Shown: positions 1 to 5,117 of the stretch, piece by piece | Layout: each line of letters opens with the position of its first letter | How positions within the stretch are numbered: position 1 is the first letter of the stretch | Assembly (NCBI GenBank): GCA_948527295.1 | Contig: CAOSWK010000013.1 | Span: forward strand, 1-6,995 | Reading direction: 5' to 3' | DNA from: an uncultured Eubacteriales bacterium | GTDB taxonomy: Bacteria > Bacillota > Clostridia > Oscillospirales > Acutalibacteraceae | DNA: 6,995 nucleotides | The notes under the pieces: generated by a model | What the model saw: the letters and a program-made list of their open reading frames with translations, nothing else | What the model was told of the DNA's origin: nothing | Database searches by the model: none | Position numbers and translations under genes: made by a program

Positions 1-403
1 CAAGAATAAAGCCATTGCGGTCTACCACGATGTTACGTTTGATGCCCTTGACCTTCTTGTTTGCGTCAAATCCATTGTCACTCTTACGGTTGCCCCATTT
101 AACGCTCTGGGCATCCAATGCTCCCACAGAGGGACTTTCTGATTGATTTCGTTTCTTCCTCACCTTTCGTACAAGTTTGTTGAGCAAATGTTCGATTCTA
201 CCTTCTTTGGACCACTTTCGGAAGTAATAGTACACCAATTGCCACTTGGGATAATCGTGCGGAAGCATCCTCCACTGACATCCTGTGACCAGTAGGTATA
301 ATACCGCTTCGAATAGGCTCCGTAGTGAATTTTTACGTTTGCGACAATCATTTTCGAAGAATACTTCGTTTATATAAGAGATTGATTCTATGCATATGAA
401 CAA
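1..403 (-). CDS. IS5-family (IS427-like) transposase, N-terminal part
   Basis: This is the DDE transposase of an insertion sequence, which cuts and inserts its own element. An open frame of 134 codons runs to the left window edge, so the C-terminal part with the rest of the catalytic triad is missing. Visible motifs are TGCQWRMLPHDYPKW (about residues 40-54), LVYYYFRKW (56-64) and SVGALDAQSVKWGN (92-105). These form the DUF4096-type N-terminal domain followed by the first catalytic Asp (about D97). Then comes KKVKGIKRNIVVDRNGFIL, the typical stretch after that Asp. No ATG is available in this frame. I chose TTG at 403 because GAAGGAG lies about 7 bases upstream and the N-terminus (FICIESISYINEVFFE) looks like that of family members. 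The ATG at 351 opens a different frame and is not the start. The reading frame is intact as far as seen. Family assignment is confident; the subgroup is less so. Confidence 0.88.
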   Translation of the reverse strand, partial: MFICIESISYINEVFFENDCRKRKNSLRSLFEAVLYLLVTGCQWRMLPHDYPKWQLVYYYFRKWSKEGRIEHLLNKLVRKVRKKRNQSESPSVGALDAQSVKWGNRKSDNGFDANKKVKGIKRNIVVDRNGFIL

Positions 404-541
404 TGTTTTTCTCCTTCAACACTTTGGCTGAGGGTTTGTTATGCCCTATAACATTTTTTCAATTCTAATTTTAAACAGTTTCTTAGAATCAAACGAGAGC
501 AGCTACCATTTACTTTCCAGAATTATATCAGTGATCATTAT
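404..541. other. Outer end of the IS element and leader of the plus-strand gene array
   Basis: This non-coding stretch separates the divergent transposase and the first plus-strand gene. The outer IS end should lie in about 404-450, where the sequence changes from the transposase leader to GGGTTTGTTATGCCC. The other IS end is outside the window, so the terminal repeat and target duplication cannot be fixed. Further right, ATTCTAA (462-468) and TTAGAAT (483-489) form a 7-bp inverted repeat with a 14-base spacer, which could be an operator or a weak hairpin. I found no convincing Bacteroidota promoter (TAnnTTTG with an upstream TTTG at 19-21 bases). The array promoter may therefore lie elsewhere, or may have been displaced by the IS. 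Confidence 0.4.
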
Positions 542-772
542 ATGCCTTATTACGGCAATACAATTTTGGATAATGTCAATCCGGAATATATGATTTATGA
601 TCCTCGAAGCAGGGAGCATAGATACTACTATTCAATAGGCATCCCCTTGAATAAACGCTGTTTCAACAAGCTCCGAAAGAAATACTGGAAGTATGAAAAA
701 AGTCTTGTGACAATCAATTACACAAAAGGAACTATAAATATTCAAGAATATAACAAAAGCTCAAATCTATGA
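542..772 (+). CDS. Hypothetical protein, 76 aa
   Basis: I do not recognise this protein. It is small, basic and rich in Tyr and Asn, with a central stretch YDPRSREHRYYYSIGIPL (residues 19-36) and a Lys/Arg-rich segment around residues 38-53. It has no signal peptide, membrane segment or Cys cluster. The ATG start has no Shine-Dalgarno sequence, as is normal in Bacteroidota. Its TGA stop overlaps the next ATG (ATGA), so it is very likely translated together with the 223-aa protein that follows. That coupling is the main support for it being a real gene. It is the first complete gene after the IS, so a longer ancestral upstream region may have been lost. Confidence 0.65.
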   Translation: MPYYGNTILDNVNPEYMIYDPRSREHRYYYSIGIPLNKRCFNKLRKKYWKYEKSLVTINYTKGTINIQEYNKSSNL

Positions 773-1440
773 TACATAAAATAATAAATGCTTTTCCTCT
801 AATAAACATTATATCTGAGGAAAGACTGGCGAAAATCATAAATGAAGCCCTCAAAATCAAACTCTTCGTACCAAGTTCAGATTTCATCTTATCTGAGGTT
901 TCAAAGATTTATACTAAGCCACAGACTATTGATTATAGCGATGGCTCCGATTTTTGCAACTGGCTTGATTGGCGCAGTGCAGTAAACAAATGGTCGCGCA
1001 ATCATTATCTGCCAGTCTGGAAACAGACGAATGGTGCTGTTCGCAGTATTTCACAGGCTTGTGAATTGTGTGCTGATGTCTGGATGAATAAAATCTTCAA
1101 TGTCTCATTACAAGACAATGGTGCATGGGATGAAGGAGAATCTGGACTAATGATGAATGCTTTTGGTAGTATGTTAAAAACCAAAGCAATGCAAGATATT
1201 CCCCAAGAGATAAAGGATAAAGTCAAATCTGGGATAATCCAATATTATCAGGATTTCACACACAGATATGGTCTGAGTTGCGATTATGACCCGTGCACTA
1301 ATTTATATCATATACTACGAAATGCAGGAATCTCCAGAAGCGATATCAAACATATTTGCCCCTGGAAAACATCTATCAGGATTGTGGCGGAAGATAACTC
1401 TGTCTTGGTACATACATATCAAAATGATGAATACATCTAA
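769..1440 (+). CDS. Hypothetical protein, 223 aa
   Basis: This is the largest protein of the plus-strand array and I cannot name its family. The most distinctive part is residues 60-125, rich in Trp and acidic residues: NWLDWRSAVNKWSRNHYLP, then ISQACELCADVWMNKIF, then LQDNGAWDEGE. A helical segment follows (about 128-170), then the Cys/Asp-rich motif GLSCDYDPCTNLYHILRNAG (about 170-189). The C-terminus looks like short beta strands. It appears soluble, without a signal peptide or membrane helix. It starts at the ATG that overlaps the stop of the preceding gene by 4 bases, which fixes both the start and the coupling. The size and well-formed composition argue for a real, probably enzymatic or DNA/RNA-associated protein, but no catalytic signature can be claimed. 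Confidence 0.8.
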   Translation: MIHKIINAFPLINIISEERLAKIINEALKIKLFVPSSDFILSEVSKIYTKPQTIDYSDGSDFCNWLDWRSAVNKWSRNHYLPVWKQTNGAVRSISQACELCADVWMNKIFNVSLQDNGAWDEGESGLMMNAFGSMLKTKAMQDIPQEIKDKVKSGIIQYYQDFTHRYGLSCDYDPCTNLYHILRNAGISRSDIKHICPWKTSIRIVAEDNSVLVHTYQNDEYI

Positions 1441-1461
1441 GATTTTCTAAGAAATTACAAG

Positions 1462-1812
1462 ATGGAAACTGAGATAAAAATCACAGAAGAAAAGGCGTAT
1501 GATTATGCTCGACCAGCAGCCAAAACGCTATATCGACAAGGGTTCATTAAAGAAACTTGGCTTGTAGAAATGCTGGCACAAGCGTTTTTAGCGGGAGCGG
1601 CCTGTGCTTCTACTGCTCATTGGGAACGTGTCGATGATAAATCTAATGTTCCACAAGGCCCTCAACTGCTATGTGCAAAAAAGAACCGATACGGCTGGTT
1701 TATGCACCTCTGTAGATATGATGGAGAGGATTTCTTCAATGAGCATTGTGACTCCTATCATCCAACACATTATATGGTAGTTCCCCCAATTATTCAAACT
1801 GAAAATGAGTAA
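1462..1812 (+). CDS. DUF551-like hypothetical protein, 116 aa
   Basis: Two parts are visible. The N-terminal helical part (residues 8-50) has the pattern KAYDYARPAAKTLY followed by QAFLAGAACAS. The same pattern is seen in the 128-aa protein starting at 2599. The C-terminal part begins HWERVDD (about 54), continues through PQGPQLLCAKKNRYGWF and ends PTHYMVVPPI. This has the layout of DUF551-type domains found in phages and other mobile elements: W near the start, a central strand, and a final THWxxxP-like motif. The function of that family is unknown. The stop lies 8 bases inside the next gene, which again indicates a shared transcript. The DUF551 assignment is from motif memory and is moderate. 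The gene itself is well supported. Confidence 0.75.
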   Translation: METEIKITEEKAYDYARPAAKTLYRQGFIKETWLVEMLAQAFLAGAACASTAHWERVDDKSNVPQGPQLLCAKKNRYGWFMHLCRYDGEDFFNEHCDSYHPTHYMVVPPIIQTENE

Positions 1813-1999
1813 TTCCTCTCGTCAATTCCGAAAATATCCGCAAACTATTGTGATACGTTGTCCGTGCTGTCAGCAAGTGTATTATGCAATGCCTTGGTTT
1901 GATATAAATGGAGAAGCTGAATATCGCTGTAATTGTGGCTATCTGAATAAGATTAAACTTATTAAAAACGATACTACTCCCAATGATTGCAAAGGTTAA
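1805..1999 (+). CDS. Small zinc-ribbon-like protein, 64 aa
   Basis: A CPCC cluster at residues 19-22 and a CNCG cluster at residues 42-45 are spaced like the two knuckles of a zinc ribbon, with hydrophobic and aromatic residues between them (VYYAMPWFDI). Such proteins usually bind a metal for structure and act through nucleic-acid or protein contact, but nothing here identifies a partner. The N-terminus is short and basic and the C-terminus Lys-rich. The gene overlaps its upstream neighbour by 8 bases and its downstream neighbour by 17 bases, so it is embedded in a translationally coupled string. The zinc reading is inferred from Cys spacing only. Confidence 0.68.
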   Translation: MSNSSRQFRKYPQTIVIRCPCCQQVYYAMPWFDINGEAEYRCNCGYLNKIKLIKNDTTPNDCKG

Positions 2000-2381
2000 A
2001 GCGACTGGTGAAATTGTTGACGTTCATAATTCACCATTTTATCCAGATATTTGGTATGGGGCTGGCTTACCTTATGGAACGTCGGAACTTGAATTTATTT
2101 CAACTTCAAAAAATAAATGTCATCGCTTAGATTTTTTAACTCATTTTACCGATCAGGAATTAAAAGATGAGTTAAAACGTAGAGATAAAGAGCGTCAATC
2201 TCAATATCCCAGTAATCTCCATTGTCGTGATTGTAAGTATTGCAGAGAAGGTCGTACTTTCAAACACCATTTATGGACTACAACGGTTTGTTTTGCTAAA
2301 CCTAAACCCAAAATGGGGTCTGAACGCTATTATGCAACCTCCTTATCTTGTAAGATTTGTGAAAAATTTGAACCAAAATGA
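1983..2381 (+). CDS. Cys-rich hypothetical protein, 132 aa
   Basis: The N-terminus (MIAKVKATGEIVDVH) reads as a small beta domain of a kind common in Bacteroidota mobile-element proteins. A charged helix follows (about residues 53-75, FTDQELKDELKRRDKERQ). The C-terminal third carries a Cys cluster: C81, C84 and C87 (CRDCKYC), C103, then C123 and C126 (CKIC). This is likely one or two zinc sites. No family name can be given. The ATG lies inside the end of the preceding gene, and the TGA stop overlaps the next start as ATGA, so it is coupled on both sides. A short alternative frame covers its 3' part but lacks these features. Confidence 0.75.
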   Translation: MIAKVKATGEIVDVHNSPFYPDIWYGAGLPYGTSELEFISTSKNKCHRLDFLTHFTDQELKDELKRRDKERQSQYPSNLHCRDCKYCREGRTFKHHLWTTTVCFAKPKPKMGSERYYATSLSCKICEKFEPK

Positions 2382-2587
2382 GCAAACTGATTGCAATCTG
2401 GAAAATCCTATGGGCTCACCAGTATGCAGTATTCACTTTCAAAGAAGCTGCTCCTGACCCAACGTGGTTGACCGTACCCACATTTTCGTGGGTAGTATCA
2501 AAAAACTGGAGAGAAAATCATTTTTTCTGGTTTATCCGTGAGCGACTAACGAATATCGAGAAGTACAATGGAACATTGAACAAGTAA
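2378..2587 (+). CDS. Hypothetical protein, 69 aa
   Basis: This is a small protein rich in Trp and Phe. An N-terminal amphipathic or partly hydrophobic segment (KLIAIWKILWAHQYAVFTF) leads into TWLTVPTFSWVVSKNW and a charged helix FIRERLTNIEKY. It could associate with a membrane, but the first segment is interrupted by charged residues, so a true transmembrane helix is doubtful. The start is fixed by the 4-base ATGA overlap with the preceding stop. A 7-bp inverted repeat (2475-2481 with 2488-2494) lies inside its coding sequence. I do not recognise a family. Confidence 0.65.
   Translation: MSKLIAIWKILWAHQYAVFTFKEAAPDPTWLTVPTFSWVVSKNWRENHFFWFIRERLTNIEKYNGTLNK
2475..2494. repeat. Perfect 7-bp inverted repeat inside a coding region
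   Basis: TACCCAC and GTGGGTA are separated by the 6-base spacer ATTTTC, within codons for VPTFSWV of the 69-aa protein. It could form a small mRNA hairpin. No T-tract follows, so it is not an intrinsic terminator. It may be chance. Confidence 0.45.
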
Positions 2588-2598
2588 ATTCATTAAGT

Positions 2599-2985
2599 AT
2601 GGATACGATAAAATCTAACCTTGAACAAAAGGCGGCCGATTATGCCAATGTGTATCTTGGCCGTATAGAAGAGCATACCGATCACTTTGAGACATTAAAA
2701 AAGTTATTTCTTAAAGGGGCTGAAGAAGCCTTCAGTTTAGTATGCTCTTCACAAAATATTGAAGAAAAATCTGAAGTAGTCCATCAAATTCTTCAAGATA
2801 ACTGGTATGTAGTGGTTAGCTTAGATCCAACCAAACGACAAGGCTGGTATCTGGGCGACATCCCGGATAACGAGACTGAAGCATACAAACTCTTCAGTGG
2901 AGTTTTAGACATAATAAATCGCACATATAAAACAAAATTTAATCGAGATTTAATCAAACTGAAAAATGACTCTAAAATAATATAA
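2599..2985 (+). CDS. Hypothetical protein, 128 aa
   Basis: The helical N-terminal half contains KAADYANVYLGRI (about residues 11-23) and KLFLKGAEEAFS (about 35-46). These parallel the DYA and FLAGA elements of the 116-aa protein at 1462, so the two probably share an N-terminal domain or descend from a common ancestor. The C-terminal half differs: WYVVVSLDPTKRQGWYLGDIPD (about 68-89) looks like a small beta domain, followed by a helix and a Lys-rich tail. No function is known to me. The ATG sits 11 bases after the previous stop, with no Shine-Dalgarno sequence. The next gene starts one base after its stop. Confidence 0.75.
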   Translation: MDTIKSNLEQKAADYANVYLGRIEEHTDHFETLKKLFLKGAEEAFSLVCSSQNIEEKSEVVHQILQDNWYVVVSLDPTKRQGWYLGDIPDNETEAYKLFSGVLDIINRTYKTKFNRDLIKLKNDSKII

Positions 2986-2986
2986 T

Positions 2987-3243
2987 ATGGCACAAAAATT
3001 CAAAGTCAAAAGCTGTGAACAAACTTGCTCTGCTTGTCCGAGTTAGTGGGATATCTTCACTACTGATGATCAATATATTTACGTCAGATACCGCTGGGGC
3101 GGCTTAACATTAACCTTTGATTTCGATGGCCCCAACGAAAAAATCATCTATGCTGAAAATATAGGAGGTGGTTTTGACGGCTGTATGTCAACAGAAGAGC
3201 TCAAACAACATACTAAAGATATACTGGATTGGAGTCTGGTGTA
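2987..3243 (+). pseudogene. Small Cys-rich protein gene interrupted by one in-frame TAG
   Basis: Reading from ATG at 2987 gives MAQKFKVKSCEQTCSACPS, then TAG at 3044-3046, then an open frame from WDIFTTDDQYIYVRYRWGG to TAA at 3243. With the TAG read through, the product is 85 aa. Both sides fit one protein: the Cys cluster (C10, C14, C17) followed by the W and YVRYRWG motif resembles a small phage/mobile-element family. In that family a Gln often precedes the Trp, and CAG to TAG is a single change. The gene fits exactly between its neighbours, one base after the upstream stop and 12 bases before the next start. It is either inactivated by a nonsense mutation or translated through amber suppression. 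It is too short and broken for ordinary gene callers. Confidence 0.7.
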
Positions 3244-3255
3244 AAAAATAAATGT

Positions 3256-3501
3256 ATGGCAGCAAAAGATTATGTATTTGTTGAAAGTGGATTAGGTACA
3301 ATCTATCTCACAAAGAAAACTAAGACACCCAATCTGATGTCGCAAGACCGTAGAGTTGTGACAGATGATGAAATTATAGGTCTGTTTGAACACTACCTGA
3401 AAAGATGGTGCGAAGAAAACAACACTACTCATCTTGGCATAACTGATCAAAATGGCAATGAAATTTTCAGAGCAATCTTAACTAAAAACAACGATCAATG
3501 A
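3256..3501 (+). CDS. Hypothetical protein, 81 aa
   Basis: An open frame extends back to a TTG at 3229, but that would overlap the preceding gene. The ATG at 3256 lies 12 bases after the preceding stop and is the better start, giving MAAKDYVFVESGLGTIYL at the N-terminus. The protein has beta strands at the start (YVFVESGLGTIYLTKK), an acidic helix (TDDEIIGLFEHYLKRWCEEN, about 43-62) and a final strand ending NEIFRAILTKN. It is soluble and I do not recognise a family. The TGA stop overlaps the next ATG as ATGA, so it is coupled to the small membrane protein that follows. Confidence 0.68.
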   Translation: MAAKDYVFVESGLGTIYLTKKTKTPNLMSQDRRVVTDDEIIGLFEHYLKRWCEENNTTHLGITDQNGNEIFRAILTKNNDQ

Positions 3502-3692
3502 AATTCGATGTTCGATTCATCCAGAAAAAGCCCAAGGCTCTGGAGTGGCTGTATCTATTAATTTTCGGAACTGGACTATTAATAGCTGTACCATTCGTAG
3601 CATTGGCTATTATATCAGAAATTATCTTCTATGCTGGAAAGGCGTGGATTCAATGGCTTTCCAACATACTTGATATAGAGTTCACATTATAA
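3498..3692 (+). CDS. Small membrane protein, 64 aa
   Basis: After a short basic N-terminus (KFDVRFIQKKPKALEW), residues 17-46 are almost wholly hydrophobic (LYLLIFGTGLLIAVPFVALA then IISEIIFYAG). This is long enough for one long or two short membrane helices in the inner membrane. The positive residues before it suggest a cytoplasmic N-terminus. The C-terminal AWIQWLSNILDIEF is amphipathic. No signal-peptidase site is evident. It overlaps the upstream gene by 4 bases. In a phage or integrative element such proteins can be holin-like, exclusion or toxin-type proteins, but nothing in the sequence decides between these. Confidence 0.68.
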   Translation: MKFDVRFIQKKPKALEWLYLLIFGTGLLIAVPFVALAIISEIIFYAGKAWIQWLSNILDIEFTL

Positions 3693-3715
3693 ATAACCTC
3701 AAAACAAAAAGAACA

Positions 3716-3991
3716 ATGACAAAAGCAGACATTGTAAACGAGATCGCCCAAAAGACCGGGCGTGAGAAGAAGGCTGTCACCGAGTGTGTAGAAGCCTTCA
3801 TGGAAACAGTAACTGAAGAACTTGCTCGCGGTGGTCGTATCGAGCTTCGTGACTTCGGCAACTTCATGGTAAAAGAAAGAGCAGCAAAGGTGGGTCGCAA
3901 TCCCGCCACTGGCACAGTCGTAAACATCGCTGCCCGAAAGATGCCGGTGTTCAAACCCAGCAAGTCTCTCAAAGACAAAGTTCAAAACTAA
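3716..3991 (+). CDS. HU/IHF-family DNA-binding protein, 91 aa
   Basis: This is a histone-like protein that binds and bends DNA as a dimer. In integrative elements it can assist recombination, packaging or gene regulation. It has the full length and architecture of the family: N-terminal helices (MTKADIVNEIAQKTGREKKA onward, to about residue 38), the strand RIELRDFGNF (41-50), the DNA-inserting arm with GRNPATG at 60-66 including the Pro that intercalates in the minor groove, and the C-terminal FKPSKSLKDKV (79-89). It is visibly more GC-rich than the array genes before it, suggesting a separate origin or stronger codon selection. A 23-base gap separates it from the membrane protein, and the Tad2-like gene follows after 11 bases. 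HU and IHF subtypes cannot be separated here. Confidence 0.95.
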   Translation: MTKADIVNEIAQKTGREKKAVTECVEAFMETVTEELARGGRIELRDFGNFMVKERAAKVGRNPATGTVVNIAARKMPVFKPSKSLKDKVQN

Positions 3992-4002
3992 ACTGAGAAG
4001 TA

Positions 4003-4452
4003 ATGAAAAAGTTTGATTCAATCGTAGGAGTTTCAAAGGCTTTTGCACAGGAAGCTGTAAAAGCCAATCCTACCTACAAAGAAAGTGAAGAACAGATCAT
4101 GTTTGCCGTGGATTATGGCCATGACAACGCTTGGTTACAGCTTGAAGTTATGGACTTCGGCGATGCCATCAAAGCTCTGAAACGAGGACTGGTGGTTCGC
4201 AGACGTGGCTGGGATTGTCTCAGTCTGGTAGTGTTCAAGCAAGTTCCAGCTCATATCACTGGTGAGATCATTCCAAAGATGCAATCTCTTCCTGATGCAG
4301 CCAAGAAATTTGTGATGGAACACGCAACATTCGTGGACTACACAGACCAGTGTCTAATCTACAATAAAGACACTGGAGAAGCAAATTCATGGACCCCAAC
4401 CATCAGTGATGTGTTTGCTGAGGACTGGGTTGTTATCTCCGAACCCGAATGA
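4003..4452 (+). CDS. DUF2829/Tad2-like protein (possible anti-Thoeris signal sponge), 149 aa
   Basis: Residues about 50-145 match the layout of the DUF2829 family. A first helix MDFGDAIKALKRGLVVRRRGW (50-70) has the FGxAlxxLkxGxxVxRxGW pattern. It is followed by the strand LSLVVFKQVP, the YTDQCLIYNKDTGEANSWTP region (113-132) and the closing DVFAEDWVVI (136-145). The family includes Tad2, a phage protein that binds and removes the cyclic ADP-ribose signal of the Thoeris defence system. That function is known for some members only and is inferred here. About 49 extra N-terminal residues (FDSIVGVSKAFAQEAVKANP and onward) precede the domain, and the stretch between the two strands looks longer than usual. 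The ATGA overlap with the next gene implies co-translation. Confidence 0.8.
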   Translation: MKKFDSIVGVSKAFAQEAVKANPTYKESEEQIMFAVDYGHDNAWLQLEVMDFGDAIKALKRGLVVRRRGWDCLSLVVFKQVPAHITGEIIPKMQSLPDAAKKFVMEHATFVDYTDQCLIYNKDTGEANSWTPTISDVFAEDWVVISEPE

Positions 4453-4709
4453 AAATCCGCCTGACAAATCCCGCAATGCTCGATAAGGTACTCACAAAAC
4501 TCGATAAGGATTGGCCTATTGGTAAAGAAAATCAGACTTTCCTGAAGTATTGTGTAGAACCTTTGAAAGAAAAGATTGCCAAAGGCCAGACGGTAATTCT
4601 TGAAGCTGAGTTAGGAAATATGGGAAACGGAGTCTGTTACATACTCTCATACTGGACTCTTGACGAGGTTCCCACTGATGAGGAATTTCTTAACAATGGA
4701 AACGAGTAA
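4449..4709 (+). CDS. Hypothetical protein, 86 aa
   Basis: This small acidic protein follows the Tad2-like gene through a 4-base ATGA overlap. Helical segments (MLDKVLTKLDKDWP and FLKYCVEPLKEKIAKG) are followed by a beta-rich part (QTVILEAELGNMGNGVCYIL) and a short acidic tail. It has no membrane helix or metal cluster. I do not recognise a family. Its tight coupling to the Tad2-like gene makes it a candidate partner, but the whole array is coupled in this way, so the point is weak. Confidence 0.68.
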   Translation: MKIRLTNPAMLDKVLTKLDKDWPIGKENQTFLKYCVEPLKEKIAKGQTVILEAELGNMGNGVCYILSYWTLDEVPTDEEFLNNGNE

Positions 4710-5076
4710 GGTTTTTCTCAGAGATATGAATACTGGGGAGGAACTTGAAATTCTCCCCGGTACTGTTGAAATATCTTGGACTGACAAAGATACTCATCCG
4801 ATAGACATTCATCATTCATATAAATTTGAATGTAGTGTCAACGTATCTCTAATGAATGAGGTAGCAAAGGATTTGCTCTTTGATAGCCCAGGATATAAAA
4901 CCGCTTGTCGGCTTACTGATGAGCTGAACGACTTGATTGAAGAGTATCACGCCCCTGGAACACCAAGGCGTGAGCGTCGAGCTATTAAACGTGAGTTTGA
5001 TAAAATCTTCAAGATATTCCGCAAACACTGTCAGGTATATAAAATTGACTTTAAGTTTGTGAGACCAGAAAAGTAA
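4696..5076 (+). CDS. Hypothetical protein, 126 aa
   Basis: The frame stays open back to a TTG at 4660, but the ATG at 4696 (METSKVFLRDMNTGEELEIL) gives a natural beta-strand start and a modest 14-base overlap with the previous gene. An in-frame ATG at 4678 is a second choice. The N-terminal part is beta-rich (VFLRDMNTGEELEILPGTVE, then SYKFECSVNVSL). The C-terminal half is a basic helical region (TDELNDLIEEYH, RRERRAIKREFDKIFKIFRK, about 75-113) that could contact nucleic acid. I do not recognise a family. It is the last gene of the plus-strand array and ends just before the shared terminator. Confidence 0.72.
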   Translation: METSKVFLRDMNTGEELEILPGTVEISWTDKDTHPIDIHHSYKFECSVNVSLMNEVAKDLLFDSPGYKTACRLTDELNDLIEEYHAPGTPRRERRAIKREFDKIFKIFRKHCQVYKIDFKFVRPEK

Positions 5077-5079
5077 GAA

Positions 5080-5117
5080 TAGGGGCAGTCAATCAGTAGC
5101 TGCCCCTAATCTTTTTT
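5080..5117 (+). terminator. Rho-independent terminator between converging genes
   Basis: TAGGGGCAG (5080-5088) pairs perfectly with CTGCCCCTA (5100-5108), an 11-base loop. ATC and then six T residues (5112-5117) follow. It closes the plus-strand array. Read on the minus strand the same stem is followed by a moderately T-rich stretch, so it may also stop the integrase transcript, whose TAA stop (5116-5118) overlaps the T-tract. Confidence 0.88.

Noticed and set aside
160..351. Minus-strand 63-aa frame starting with ATG
   Set aside because: It lies in a different frame from the clear IS5-family transposase that covers the same bases.
1005..1226. Minus-strand frame inside the 223-aa gene
   Set aside because: Antisense to a well-supported coupled gene, with no motif or start context.
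2227..2457. Plus-strand 76-aa frame overlapping the Cys-rich gene and its neighbour
   Set aside because: It uses a non-ATG start and conflicts with two genes joined by an ATGA overlap.
2793..2993. Minus-strand 66-aa frame
   Set aside because: Antisense shadow of the 128-aa gene.
3229..3255. Upstream TTG start for the 81-aa gene
   Set aside because: It would overlap the preceding gene, and an ATG with good spacing exists at 3256.
3650..4048. Minus-strand frames of 132 and 98 aa opposite the HU gene
   Set aside because: They are antisense to a gene with a complete family signature, and their translations show no domain-like pattern.
4135..4323. Minus-strand 62-aa frame opposite the Tad2-like gene
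   Set aside because: Antisense shadow with no independent support.
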